Source of the DNA: Chara braunii
Lineage: Eukaryota; Streptophyta; Charophyceae; Charales; Characeae
NCBI GenBank assembly: GCA_003427395.1
Contig: BFEA01000136.1
Coordinates: 1,148,368-1,211,426, forward strand
Direction: 5' to 3'
DNA: 63,059 nt
The position numbers were made by a program, and so were the translations under genes. The first letter of the stretch is position 1, and every line of letters starts with the position of its first letter. Below are positions 1 to 11,983 of this stretch, piece after piece. Below the pieces are notes generated by a model. It worked only from the letters and a program-made list of their open reading frames with translations. It had not been told where the DNA came from and ran no database searches.

Positions 1-617
1 ATTCGCGTCTCTTGGCTGGCGAGCGGGATTTGTGGCCGTGGGGGAGGGACACAGGCGGGCCTTTCCATGGGGTGTGACGACAGTCTAACGCTCAGCCCTT
101 TCGTATCTCGAGCCTGACGAGCGCATTCGCGCTCGACGTCTCGTCAGCGACATCCTCCATCGCCTTTTCTGCTCCGTTAATGCGCCAGGCGGCGGCGGGC
201 GTGGGCGCAGGGGTTTCCTCTCGTGGACAATTGTCGTCTGTGGTTCGGTTGTCTCCGCTTCGACATCTCGTCTCTGCGTCCTGCGTCAGCAAGTGGCCAC
301 CGCCGTTTGCGCTGAGCCCTTGTCGAACAGTTGCGCCATCGTGTGCACTTCGCCGTCGTCGAAGAATTGCGCCTCCTCGAAGAACTGTGAGCCGTCAAAG
401 AGCAGCGCCATCATGTGCGCTGTGCCCTCTTCAAGGTAAAGTGCTGTTCTGCCTGCCCACATGCTTGGCATGTTTGCCAGCCCATGGGAGCAGCCGCGCC
501 GCGCCACCTGTTTCAAGTTGCGGGGACGGAGGGAAAGGATGTCGGTGACATTGGGCCATATGGTTTCTGTGTCCCCTTCTGATTCCCGCTCGTTCTTTCC
601 TAGCGAGCGGCCCCGTG
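1..617. other. Gene-free GC-rich stretch
   Basis: I see no supportable gene here. Short overlapping ORFs exist on both strands, but none shows a recognisable domain. The text is rich in GCGCCATC-like and CGTCGTC-like words that resemble the simple repeat that follows, so it is probably the diverged edge of that repeat. Confidence 0.5.
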
Positions 618-1133
618 ATTCTTGCTTGCCATCATCATCATCATCATCGCCCCCATCATCACCATCATCGTCGCCACCACCATCAGCGTCATCATCTTCA
701 TCATCATCATCATCACCATCATTGTCGTCGTGATCATCATCATCTTCATCAACATCATCATCATCATCAACAACATCATCATCAACCTCGTCCACGTCAT
801 CAACATTGTCATCATCGTCGACATCATCATCGACATCATCAACGTCGTCAACAACATCATCATCATCAGCGACATCGTCGCCGTCATCAAAATCACCACC
901 ATCGTCCTCTTGTTGTCATCGCCATCATCAACATTGTCATCATCGTCGTTATCATCGTCATCATCATCATCGTTGTCGTCACAATCATCATCATCCCGAA
1001 CATCATCATCGACATCATCATCGTCATCAACATCGTCATTATCGTCAGCGACATCGTCGCTCAGATCAGCATCACCACCGTAATCATCACCATCAACGTG
1101 TTCATCACCGTCGTCATCATTATCATCATGTCG
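618..1133. repeat. Compound ATC/GTC trinucleotide microsatellite
   Basis: About 515 bp of nearly uninterrupted CAT/CGT/CAA trinucleotides. Because the period is 3, five of the six frames stay open and give poly-His, poly-Ser, poly-Ile or poly-Asp ORFs. These are by-products of the repeat and not genes. Confidence 0.97.
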
Positions 1134-2070
1134 TGCCATGGGTCGCAAGTGGGTGGGACGGCGGGAACGGATGACGTGGACATCGGGGCACACATTTTGC
1201 GTGTCCCGTTCTGCTTCTCTCTCATTCGTTCCAAGCGACCGCCCCCACGATTCTTGTTTGGCTTGGCATTGAAGAAAAACTGTCGTTGATCACAAGCTGG
1301 ACATTGCAAACCACTCCCGCGCGGTCGAGGCAAACACGAAATCGCCTATTCCCAGCAGAACACGAAACCCCTTCGAAACACTTCCTTCGATTGTCTGCTG
1401 TTCTCAACAAAGAGATTAGAGGTTGGTTATCACAAAGGAGTCGCATGGGCTGCGCGCGACCGCTGTTGGCACTAAGCGTCGCGCGGTGGCCATGGTGGGA
1501 AGGATGTCCGCCGTCCACGTGGCGTGTAGTGAGAGATAAGGTATTCATAAACAGGAGGGGGTCATCGTTCCGTGTTCGTGTTCTCACCGCAACACTTGAG
1601 CCTCCCTCACCTAAGAGACTATGGTGTCAATCCCGGGAGAGTTGCTGTCGTCTCCATCCCGCGCACACAACGTGCACATGATCCACCATAGAGGCCATGG
1701 ATGTTGAGCGCCTCTCCTGGCGGTGGTTGTGAGGGATGCGATATCGCATTCCGCACGACAAATGCCAGGACTGTGCGCGCAACATCCGCGGGCTCTAGAA
1801 CGAAGAATGCACACGTTGCGTGCATGCGATGGAGAACGCCTGCGCCGCTCTCTGCAATGACGATGGCGTTTCTTCGGCGTGAGCGCCGTATGTTTCGTGA
1901 CGACAACCTCGACATGAAAACATGGCCTCGTTCAGTAACGAACAATCCGGCCGCCACCGGGAAACGTCTCAGTCATCGGGGCAAGGGCGGTCGCCATTGT
2001 CACCGCAAGCTCGAAACCAGAAACAGCCAAACGAAAAATGGTGCGTGGCGTGTGGTTGCCTGGCGAGATG
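1134..2070. other. Intergenic, nothing recognised
   Basis: No domain, repeat or RNA gene seen. Overlapping 60-200 codon ORFs on both strands have no protein-like composition that singles out one frame. Confidence 0.5.
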
Positions 2071-2219
2071 GGAAGTTCAGATCCCGACAAACTACAGCAA
2101 TCATGCGCAGTGCTCTGGCGAAAGCAGCAATCTGTTGCCGTCGCGCGACCGCAGGGAGAGCACGCGCAGGTGCGAAAATAGCGCATGATTGCTGTAGTTC
2201 GCCGGAATCCGAAGTTCCC
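2071..2219. repeat. Short inverted repeat ending in the 22-bp motif
   Basis: Positions 2071-2110 and 2181-2219 are imperfect reverse complements of about 39 bp, around a 70-bp loop. Each arm contains one copy of the recurrent 22-bp semi-palindrome (2073-2094 and 2195-2216) followed by ACAGCAATCATGCGC. It has the look of a small non-autonomous fold-back element. Confidence 0.8.
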
Positions 2220-2366
2220 ATTTTTTTGGCGGTTGTTGATTTCGCGTTCGCAGTCACAATGCCATCCCGGGTTGCCCTGATGACTACGTTTTGCGGGACA
2301 CAGTTCCCATCCTTTGGGCGTGGGGTCGATAGTTCATAACGCCATGTCAGTTTTCAGCGTGCGACG

Positions 2367-5300
2367 AAGTTCGGATCCCGACGGACTTGCAATATGAAGC
2401 ATGCGAAGTCGCGGGCTGCTCGGATGATTATTGTTGTTTCAACCGCATCGCTGAAATAAGACGCTTACGGTTTGCATGGATCTTTTCAGAGTCCTGGTTG
2501 CATGACTGTTCTTTCGTTGGCGTTGCCGCAAAAACAAAAAAGTCGGATCCGGGCGTCATTGCAAAACGGGCCCTTGTTCCGGTCGAACGCGGCAACCGAT
2601 CTGAAGTTCGGATCCGGGCGGACTTCGTGGTTGGCACCCTTACGTTGTCCCATGAACCTGGCTGTGGAACCTGCCATAGCCCGTCCGCGAGCTCGCCTTG
2701 TCTGCGGTACTAATCGGGGGTCCACCAGCCGTGGTCATTTGTTTTTTGTGCTTGCAGTCGTTGTCATCAAGGATGGCAACATTTGCGACTGGATCGCCGC
2801 AAGTGCTCGCTTTGTCGATGAGGAGAATCGGGGTCCATGGGGGTCTATTGGGGGCCGCGCTGCACCAATTTCCGACGTGGTGCACCTACGACGACCATTT
2901 CTGTTGTGCGTGCTCTGTTGGAACAGACACTTCTGAGCAGCAGCAGGGCCTCCCTGAACATGTAGCCAAGCCTAGCGTTCCTTCTGTGCAATTCCACACC
3001 GGTCATCCAAGTATCAGTCGTCCCCCGCGCAAACCGGTTCTTGGCTAGTCCAGCAAGCGCCAAGTTCGGATAACCGCCGTTTTCGACGGCGGCGACTGTC
3101 GAGTGTCTTCTGATTACCAGAGGCCTCCGGGCACGCAACAGTGCTCGCATGAGGCCTAGAGCTTCAAGTGTGAGTTGATTGCGCGAGGACTGTGGGTGTG
3201 AAAAATTGCTCACTTTCTGAGATGCCCTTCAAGGGGTTTGTGGGGGTTGCCGACGGTGATAGCGGCCGTGTCCCTTGTCTGTGTGCAGTCGATCTTTGTT
3301 GCCCCCAGAGGGTTTTGACCATCCTAGTGCGCGGATTCTTGTCGCACACATGCTCGTGTTTCTGCGTGGTTTCCGGTTCGCGCTTTCGCACGTCGGCGTT
3401 ACCGGCGCGCGAATCGGGGGTCGCTTTGTCGACTGGCCGAATTGGGGTTTGGAAGGGTTGCAGGGGGGGTCTTTCATAAATTTCTACATTTTTCTTGCCT
3501 ACGCGGTAGAGATGTCCGATCTCGATGAACTCTTGCACTAGGGGTCAGTTTGGGGTCGCGCTGCGCCCGATTTTGTGGTGGTGCATTCACCGCTGCCCTT
3601 TGCTCTGCACGTGCTGACGTTCAACGACAGCTCGAGAGCGGCAGAGCCTTCCTTCTGTGCGGCCAAGCATACCGTTCCTTGTGTGCACCCGCTGGCGCTC
3701 CGTTCCACTGACACCGGCTGCACAAAAACAGGCTCCTTCCTACTCCAGCACCGGCTATATTCGGATCCCGGAGGACTTCGAGGCGCCTCATGAATCTGAC
3801 CGTTGTTTTCAACGGCTTGGACTTCTCCGTCCGTCTTCAATGCCGGCAGCCTGATTTGCGCAGAATTGCTCGCCTTGTAAGTTGCCCTGAAAGGGGTTTA
3901 TTGGGGTTGACGACGGTGTCGTTGGCCTGGTCCATTTCAGTGTGCCGTGGATCTACGTTCATCGGCGCCCCAAAATGCAGTGCGCCTGAGCAACGCCTGC
4001 TTCTGTGCAAACGCCATCCACCCGTTGCAAATGCAGGCGAATCCACCAAGTTCAGATCCTGGCGGACTTTGAGGATCGACGCGAATCTATCCGTCCTTCG
4101 CATGGCGCCTGGAGCTTCGAGTGTGAGTTGATTGCAACAGGACTGTGGGTGCGAGAAATTGCTCGCCCTCTGAAATGCCCTTCAAGGGGTTCATGGGGGT
4201 TGCCGAAAATAAGGGACACGACCGTTGTCACCGTCGGCAACCCAAATTAACCCCTTCGAGGAGATTTATGAAGGCGAGCAATTTTTCGCGCCCACGACCT
4301 TTGTTGCCCGCCATTGCTTTTGATCGTCGCGATGTGCGGAGTCTTATCGCAGAATCGAGGGTCGCCTTCTCGACGGGCCGAATCAATGTTTGGAAGGGTT
4401 GAAGGGGGGATCTTTCATCCTTTTCTACATTTTTCTTGTCTACGCAGTGGGGATGTCCGAGTTCGATAAGCTCTTGCGCTAGTACCTGTGAATGAAAAAC
4501 TGCACGAGCTCGCTTACACGATGGTGAGAATCGAGTTTATGGGGGTCAGTTTGGGGTCGCGCTGCGCCGAATTGTGTGGTAGTGCATCCACCACTACCCT
4601 TTGTTTTGCGCGTGCTATCGTTCATCGACAACAGAGCCTTCCTTCTGTTCGCCCAAACATAGCGTTCCTTGTGTGCACCCACTGGCGCTATCTTCCACTG
4701 ACACATGCCTCGCGGAAACAGGTTTCTTGCTACTCCTGCACCCGCCAAATTCGGATATCGGCGAACTTAGAGGCTCCCCGTAAATCTGACCGTTATTTTT
4801 AACAGCTTGGACTGCCCAGTCCATCTTCAATGCCGGCGGCCTGGTAGTGCGGAAAAGTGCTCGCCTTGTGAGTTGCGTTGAAAGGGGTTTATTGGGGTTG
4901 ACGACAGTGTCACTGGCCGGGTGCATTTCCGGTGTGCCGTGGATCTTCGTTCATCGACGCCCCGAAATGCGGTGTGGCCGAGCATCGCCTGCTTCTGTGC
5001 AAACGCCATCCACCTGTTCCAATACTTGCAGCCGCGCGAAAACCTGTTACTCGCTGCAAGCAAATCCGCCAAGTTCGGATCCTGGCGGACTTTGAGGATC
5101 GGCGCAAATCTATCCGTCCTTCGCATGGCGCCTGGAGCTTCAAATGTGAGTTGATTGCGAGAGGACTGCGGGTGCGAGAAATTGCTCGCCCTCTGAAATG
5201 CCCTTAAAGGGGTTCATGGGGGTTGCCGAAAGAAAGGGACATGACCGTTGTCACCGTCGGCAACCCCCATAAACCCCTTCAAGGGCATTTCAGAAGGCGA

Positions 5301-5750
5301 GCAATTTTTCGCACCCACGATCTTTTCTGCCCCCCAAGGGTTTTGACCGTCGCGGTGTGCGGAGTCTTGACGCAGACATGCTTGTGTTTCTGCGTGCTGT
5401 CCGGTTCGCGCTGTCGCACGTCGACATTCCCGGCGCGCGAATCGGGGGTCACTATTGCACTAGTGCCAGCGAATGGAGCACCGCACGAGCTCGCTTAGAC
5501 GATGGTGAGAATCTTTGTTTATAGGGGTCTGCTTGGGGTCGCGCTACGCCGAATTGTGTGGTGGTGCATACACCACTACCCTTTGTTCTGTGCATGCTAT
5601 CGTTCACCGACAACAGAGCCTTCCTTCTGTTCGCCCAAACATAGCGTTCCTTGTGTGCACCCACTGGCGCTACCTTCCACTGACACAAGCCGCGCGAAAA
5701 CAGGTTCCTTGCTACTCCTGCACCCGCCAAATTCGGATCCCGGCGAACTT
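2367..5750 (+). repeat. 22-bp semi-palindrome, left cluster
   Basis: Seven copies of a 22-bp motif, arms AAGTTCG and CGAACTT (or CGGACTT) around a GATCC(C/T)GG core, lie at 2367, 2604, 3757, 4048, 4747, 5071 and 5729. All are in the same orientation, with the GGATCC side to the left. Copies 3757/4747/5729 and 4048/5071 occupy equivalent places in successive ~1 kb tandem units, so they are not all independent. The surrounding sequences of the other copies differ. Confidence 0.85.
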
Positions 5751-5790
5751 TGTGCCCTCAATGCGTAAATCTGACCGTGCTTATAGTCTG
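2830..5790 (+). repeat. ~1 kb tandem unit, about three copies
   Basis: The string GGGGTCAGTTTGGGGTCGCG recurs with small changes at about 2845, 3541, 4539 and 5523. A second marker, TGCGAGAAATTGCTCGCCCT, recurs at about 3190, 4147 and 5168, giving a period of 950-1020 bp. Within units 2 and 3 the segments near 4150-4300 and 5168-5320 fold back on themselves (arms with GAAATGCCCTT and GGGGGTTGCCG). A further partial copy lies at 20830-21210. No unit has a conserved open frame. Confidence 0.85.
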
Positions 5791-6097
5791 CTCCGCTGTT
5801 TTGCAGGGTGTGGACACGAATTCGAATGACCCGTTCGACCCGCACAAGAGAGAATAATCCATTGCGCTGATAGGAATCGCATCCCCTGCACCGACGGTTG
5901 CATGACGGCGCCGAAGAAGGCTCGGCAAACGACCTCATGAACCGGGTTATGGAAACTAAACAAGCCGTCGACTTGCATTGCCAGCTGCAACACCTGGAGT
6001 TGGCCCCGACGACCTCTTCGGACAGTTCGTCGTTCCAACAGTCAGCTCCGGATTTCCCCAGAAAACAAAATCTCGCTTTCCGTGAGAGCTTTGGAGG

Positions 6098-8868
6098 TTG
6101 CATCCAACTGCCTACAGAATTGGCAACAACGTCCGCGGCCGAAGAACCGTCTACCTCCCGGATAGAGTTCCACATGCCTGGCAAGGTGCACCCCACAGCT
6201 TCGGCGCACAACAGTTGCGTGCCAATGGGTGTTTCTTACGCATCTCTGATGACAAGAGTGAGCGGTTGGTGGCCACTGATTACTCGTCTGGACAACGGTC
6301 CTATTCCAGTGGACCTTTGCTTTGCGCTAGCTCCAGTACTACGAACTTAGTTGCCACCGACTATTCTTCGGAGGAGCTTTCCACAGCACGAGCGAGTCCA
6401 ACGCATATGCGAAGTGATGATGCGATTCCAAGACAGAGCCAGTCTGGGTCGGAATCGTCTGGCAGGGGTGATGCACAGAGAATGGCGATACTGCAGATTT
6501 TGCCCGCACCTTTGCCAGGCGAAAGACGAAGGTATAGCATGGCTAATAGGAACGCTAGGAGGAAAGAACAGTATAAAAGAGCGAGGAACATGTTGTCCGA
6601 AAAAAGACTGCTCATGGTGCGCGACATGGCATGTTGCAAGGCTCGATGTTGTTGCGACGTGTCGCCTGAGGAAGTGCGAAAGGTTAGACAAGGACTGTAC
6701 AGTAAGAGTCCGGGAGAGCGAGCTGAGTGGTGGATGAAAAGTATTAAGGATTTCACAGTAAATGAGAGTGGACAGAAACGTGTTCGCCCTGTGGAGTTGG
6801 AACGTTCAATGTGCATGAGGGCATACTGCAATGTACTCGGTGTCTCGCGTAATACATTTTACAGCTACAAAAAGCGTTTCGACAATGGCTACGTGCGTTC
6901 CGAGCATGGCCTGACGGAAAAATATAGGCCAACCAGTAAAACGGTCGCCATGCTTGCGAGCATGAGAACGTTCATCGAGTGTCATGCGGATAGCATGCCG
7001 AATGAGGTGGCTAACCAAGGTGGGGTTTCCAGACCGAAACTTCGATTCCCGGCTGCTTTCACAAAAAGATCAATTTATGAGTCCATCAAATCCGACTTTC
7101 TGGCCGCTGGCCTCGATGTCATGTCTGAGTCCAACTTTTATAAGTTGTGGCGGAAACACTTTTTCCACGTTTCCCTCGCGCAATCTAACACGTTCACGAA
7201 GTGCGCCGTCTGTTATGAACTGAAGGAACGTATACAATATGCTGCTCTTCCTCAAGATCGAGAACGTGCTCAAGAGGATATGAAAGCACACCAAAGGAGG
7301 CAAGTTGAACACAGATTGGACTACAGTCGAGCGAAAACTAATTCCATGGTTCGTCCGAACGACCGTTTGTGTCTCATCATTGACGGCATGGATCAGAAGA
7401 AAACAACTATCCCCCATATTGGTCAAGCGAACTACTCGAAAGCACTTAGGCACGAGATGATGATGAAGACTAATCTGACAGGCATCATTGCACACGGCAG
7501 AGACCCTAGTATATATATGTACACGTGGTTTCCGTATTTCAAACACAATTCCAACACGATCGCTACTTGTGTTATGAGAACCCTTGTCGAAATTCAAGGG
7601 AGCGGGACGTCACTGCCACAGTTTTTGCACATTCAAACAGATAATTGTTGGCGGGAAAACAAGAACAAGTACATATGTGCCCTGGCTGCACTGTTGGTTA
7701 AGTTCGAAGTTTTTGAAGAGGTAGAAATAGGTTTCATGCTGGTGGGACACACCCATACAGATGTTGACGCTACTTTTAGCATTTTCTCGAAGAAATTGAA
7801 AGACGTAGACGCTTATACCATGGACGAGTTCTTCGAGCTCATAAAGCAATCCCACAAAAAACCTCCCAAATGTATTTTCCTCGATACGATGGAAGATTGG
7901 ATTAGTATAGTGGACCCGTGCGTTGCTTCAGACATTACCAGTATTTCAAAACCACACTTGCTTAAATTTTTGATGGTTGGAGATAGTCCGGGCATGTTGT
8001 ACAAGGAGTTTTGTGATGACGAAGAATGGTTGCCGGAGGAAGGTCCGTTTCTTTGGTTTAATCAAAACCCCGATGAAAGCTATGCTGGTCCTTCGTGGCC
8101 GTTTGACCCGCCTCATGTGCAACCCCTTCCTCGAAATGACTATTTGAATGACAAAAATGGTGTTGTTCGATTCCGCGAGTTGCTAGAGAGTAGGCGGTCC
8201 ACGTGGTGCACTTACAATGACCATGAGGTGAGTAGGAGAGAAACAACTTTGTGTTATTGGGAGGAGGTTATCAAACATTGCGATGAGATAATCGCCAACG
8301 GGTTGTCCTCACAACCCCAGGGAAGTTTTTGGCCACGACCACGGCTGCTCGAAATCGATCAACAACCTTCCTCTCACAGTGTCAACATCGACGATGACAG
8401 GGAACCGCTGTTTGTTGGACGAAGAAAAAATCGCCTGAAGACTAGTTTCGACCCCCTCGTGCATATCGACGTGGGCACTTTTCTTATCCTTCGCCCCTCC
8501 GACGATGATCTGTCCAGCGGTGTGCCAATCAGGGTGGGCAAAGTTCTTTCTCGGGTGGTTGTTGATTGTAATTCGCACAATTATAATCAAGTGTTAGTGG
8601 AATATTGGATGCCGACTGGGAGAGCAAACTCTATGAGAACGCATGGGAAAAACGATGGAAAATGACTGACCAGACACAATGGCAGGATGCTGACTCGATC
8701 GCTTTTGGTTGGGAGAGACCGTTCCGTGGTACAAGACCATTCACAACTGGACTTGTCATTCCTTCCAGTGTTCGACTGAATGCTGAAGCTGCACTTCTCG
8801 ATCTGAGTCCATCTGGTGAAGGTCCATCTGGTGAAGGGAGTGTAGATGGAGAGGACAAGAGCGATTAG
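6098..8868 (+). CDS. DUF7869-like transposase-type protein (3' frameshift)
   Basis: A long intronless ORF of 855 codons (6098-8665). Better starts may be the ATGs at 6407 or 6539. What is seen: a Cys cluster at residues 179-186; a helix-turn-helix-like stretch around 230-250 (LGVSRNTFYSYKKRF); a CxxC at 369-372; then an acidic core with IDGMDQ (D429), DNCWRENKNKY (D515) and GHTHTDVDATFS (H551, D555/557). This order matches the DUF7869 family as I remember it, and the spaced Asp residues suggest an RNase H-like, DDE-type fold (inference). Near the end the reading shifts by one base: the frame 8605-8868 continues naturally (KLYENAWEKRWK ...) to a TAG, so the real protein was about 920 residues. 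The N-terminal part repeats LVATDYSS in this frame with only synonymous differences. It lies about 270 bp upstream of ORF2 on the same strand. It is probably the main gene of a mobile element. Confidence 0.8.
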
Positions 8869-9139
8869 TGCACGTCCGCCCGATAGAGTGGGGAAGTGAG
8901 ATTTTTGTGAAATAACTGTTTGAAGGGACGAGAATTCAGAATGGAGCATATTATTGTTGCAATGATTTTGCGTAGCGAATTTTGTCCACGGTCTACGGTT
9001 TAATTTTTTAAGATGGTTGGTGATGGTTCAATAATTTTCGAAGTCAAGTTCATCATGAGGGCGATTTTTCTACTATTTCGATATTTCATTTTCATTTTGT
9101 TTGCATTTTATGTCTTGTGTAGGGAGTGCGACAGGAGTC
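8869..9139 (+). other. AT-rich spacer with intron-like 3' end
   Basis: AT-rich spacer between the DUF7869-like gene and ORF2. It ends in a T-rich run (9067-9118) followed by TGTGTAG at about 9116-9122, which reads like a 3' splice acceptor just before the ORF2 start. A first ORF2 exon was not found, so an intron is only a suggestion. The alternative is a plain promoter/leader region. Confidence 0.35.
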
Positions 9140-10011
9140 ATGGACCATGGGCATGATTATGTATGTCCCATTCACCCTTGTGCATGCGGATTCCATGGTT
9201 CGGGAGGCAATACCGAAAACAACCCGTGGATGACCGTCGTCCCCTTCTTTGACAAGCCTATCGATACGTGGTCCAAGGCAGAATGGGATAGAGCCATCTT
9301 GGTAAGGAAATGCCCATGGCATAAGGACAACAAATTTGCTTCCGCGATGGAGTGGGGAAGTCTGATCAAAGTACGTCATTATGCCATTGGTGTCAGGCAA
9401 CTTCCGTCCCTGCGCGCCACGCTCAGGGAGGAAGAGAATAACAGGTTTTACCTTCGCCTGGACAACGTAACGAGGTCACCTCATGTGTGGTCTGCAGACT
9501 TGAAACAAGAGTTGTTAGACTGTGCATCCTACAATCCGTTTTTGGAAGTATATCCGCTGCGTGGTGTCGGGTTACAGCCAAAAGATGTGTCATATTGTTG
9601 CATACGGTTGTCTATGGCCGGTTCCGACTTCTGCAGAGTGTTGGGTGTGGCATGTTCAAACCGAAAGCGGACTTTGGTAGACGCTGTAGTGCTAGTTTCT
9701 TGCAACCACCTATGAGTCTATGGTCGCAGCATGGGGAATTTGCGCCTTCTATACGAGAGCGGACAATCCGATTTGGATATTGCCATTCGAATTGATGAGG
9801 TTCATAAGTGACATGAGGTAGAGCAAGTGACATATTGTGTGCGGACGCCATCGGTAAGTCCTTGGCGGGTGCATGTAGGTTTGTAAGGATGAAGTACATT
9901 TCGGTGTTCTCGGGGGTGGCGACGAAGGGACAGCCACAAACCCTTGTTTTCGGGTCGTCTATGAATGCCTTATACGAGTTTGGTTCTGAAAGGACGCGGG
10001 GACATCGGTAG
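9140..10011 (+). pseudogene. ORF2 copy 1, unknown conserved protein, broken
   Basis: The ORF runs from ATG 9140 to a stop at 9715. It starts with a Cys/His-rich stretch (VCPIHPCACGFH), followed by NPWMTVVPFFDKPIDTW and the block KQELLDCA to LVDAVV. The next part is recognisable in frame +1 from about 9823 to TAG 10009-10011 (DAIGKSL, FVRMKYISVFS, FGSSMNALYEFGS). These blocks match, in order, the minus-strand ORF at 12473-13507, with roughly 40 of 68 residues identical by eye over the central block. So this copy has at least one frameshift and stops in the 9715-9823 interval. The family has no function I recognise. Its place directly behind the DUF7869-like gene suggests it is the second gene of the same element. 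Confidence 0.75.
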
Positions 10012-10224
10012 GAACTTCAAATTTTTTAAATGATAGCATTTTAAAAAGTTTACATTGTTGCGGTTCGTAGCGTTTAATTTAGACGTAGTTCAATGTACAG
10101 TTGCCTTGTAACATTTAATGTAGACGTACTTCAATTTTGCATTTGCGATTTCTTGCACGTGTCGGTACAATTTTGAACTTTAATTACCAGTACAATTTTT
10201 GACTTTTAATTTTTCATGGGTACG

Positions 10225-10955
10225 ACATTTCTTGAAGTGAGACAGAATCCATGGTACTCATATGAATTTCAGTTTCATATGACAATGTCGAATCGGTTTA
10301 TGATTTTTTGTCAAAGTGCGCTGAAATCCATACATAAACCATCTTAGACTGGTTTTGCTATCGCACCATGTCATGTTTAGTACGTCTGATTCAAGTGCAT
10401 TTCAATGTATGACAATGACATGTCAGTTTCGTCTTTAAAGTCTCATAAATTGTCGAAGTGTGATAGAGTTAAAAATTATCGAAGTGTCACAGTGTTGGAA
10501 TCCATCCTTAAATCACACCGAACAGACTGAGTGTCACGTCTTTTAATAAGTATGTAGTACATAAATTATCGAAGTGCGATGGAACCAATAGTCACTGTAC
10601 TTAAACCGTAATCTCGTTTGTCGTGTCATTCGTTTGTCGTGTGATTCGTTAAACTTTGTCGTGATTAGTATACATTTAATAGAGTTAAAGCAAAAATTAT
10701 CGAAGTGCGACGGAATCCATANTAGACTATTAGTACTTAAACCATCNGTGTGCTTGCNGTAAATGTCCCACTTCGATTGAGTTTCAATAAATTAAGGGAA
10801 GTNACAATGTNATCTAAAAGAGGTCCGACTCAATGCTGACTNAAAATTGAGCAAGGTGTAAAGAAATGGAGAGTTCAACAATTCATGTTGTAACCGTAAC
10901 GGCTTTTAAGTTACAAAATTGATGGAAGTGCAATGGAATCCACAGTTAATCCATC
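10225..10955 (+). repeat. Interspersed AT-rich ~30-bp motif array
   Basis: A diverged motif, AAATTATCGAAGTGCGA followed by TGGAATCCAT, recurs at about 10229, 10313, 10447, 10473, 10563, 10694 and 10916 with irregular spacing of 26-220 bp. The region is AT-rich, has no gene and contains several Ns. Repeated binding-site-like motifs next to a transposase-type gene may be subterminal repeats. Confidence 0.7.
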
Positions 10956-11137
10956 ATGATCAGTAAGTGATTGCTTTGAATCTCCAGTTTAGATTCAATT
11001 TATAGCTTCTCAATTGCATTCTTCGGGTTCCTAAGTTCCATTCAGGTCCAAAATATAGTGATTTTAACAGGAAATTAATAGCGTGCGAGTACCAATTTGA
11101 AATATAATGTCCTATTTTAACGAATAACATGTTTCTA

Positions 11138-11905
11138 CACGAAACAGATCCAGAACCAACAAGAAGGCCCACCGAACTCGCCCCGGCTCTCCGACCCCCG
11201 GTCCCAAGCAGAAATCCCCCAACAGTTGCCCCAGTTGCGTTTCAGCATCGCAAACGACTGCCCGAACAACTGTCAACCTGCGGGATTTGGAGGGGAATTG
11301 TATTTGTGGAGTGCGAAACTCTGCTCGAAACAGATCCAGATCCAACATGAAGGCTCACCAAACTCACCCCAGTTGCGTTTCAGCATCGCGAACGACTGTT
11401 CGAACAACTCTTAACTTGCGGGATCTGGAGGGGAATTCTGTTTATGGAAGGCGAAACTCTGCTCGAAACAGATCCAGATCGAACAAGAAGGTCCACCAAA
11501 CTCGCCCCAGTTGCATTTCTGCATCGCGAACGACTGCCCAAACAACTGTTGACATGCGGGATCTGGAGGGGAATTCTGTTTATGGAGTGCGAAACTCTGC
11601 TCGAAACAGATCCAGATACAACAAGGAGGCCCACCAAACTCTCCCCAGTTGTGTTTCAGCATCGCGAACGACTTCCCGAACAACTGTTGACCTGCGGGAA
11701 CTGGAGGGCAATTCTGTTTGTGGAGTGCGAAACTTCGCTGGAAACAGATCCAAATCCAACAAGAAGGCCCACTGAACTCGCCCCAGTTGCGTTTTAGCAT
11801 TGCGAACAACTGCCCGAACAACTGTTAACCTGCGGGAACTGGATGAGAATTCTGTTTGTGGAGTGTGAAACTCTGCTCGAAACAGATCCAGATCCAACAA
11901 GATGG
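11138..11905 (+). repeat. 138-bp tandem repeat, about six units
   Basis: The marker CGAAACAGATCCAGA is at 11331, 11469, 11607, 11745 and 11883 (measured from CAGATCC), exactly 138 bp apart. The first unit (11145) is 48 bp longer. Each unit also carries CAGTTGCGTTTCAGCATCGC and CGGGATCTGGAGGGGAATT. As 138 is a multiple of 3, several frames stay open on both strands and give 46-residue repeat peptides. I see no reason to prefer any of them as protein. Confidence 0.95.
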
Positions 11906-11983
11906 CCCTAAGAGTGCTTTTGGCAATGCTTAAAGACAATGACCGACTGTTTGGCACAACTCGAAGGTACAGCCCGAAACGCG

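Noticed and set aside
286-1289. Poly-Asp, poly-His, poly-Ile and poly-Ser ORFs up to 224 codons
   Set aside because: They are all read from the trinucleotide microsatellite, which cannot create stops in most frames.
5898-6350. ORF overlapping the start of the DUF7869-like gene in another frame
   Set aside because: The synonymous LVATDYSS repeat supports the other frame. The part before 6098 could still be a real upstream exon, but nothing shows it.
8220-8235. Splice donor GAGGTGAGT within the DUF7869-like gene
   Set aside because: The frame continues with conserved-looking protein across it, so an intron here is not needed.
11287-11957. Repeat-protein ORFs of 117-162 codons on both strands
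   Set aside because: The 138-bp period keeps any frame without a stop open; no frame shows preferential silent change that I could establish.
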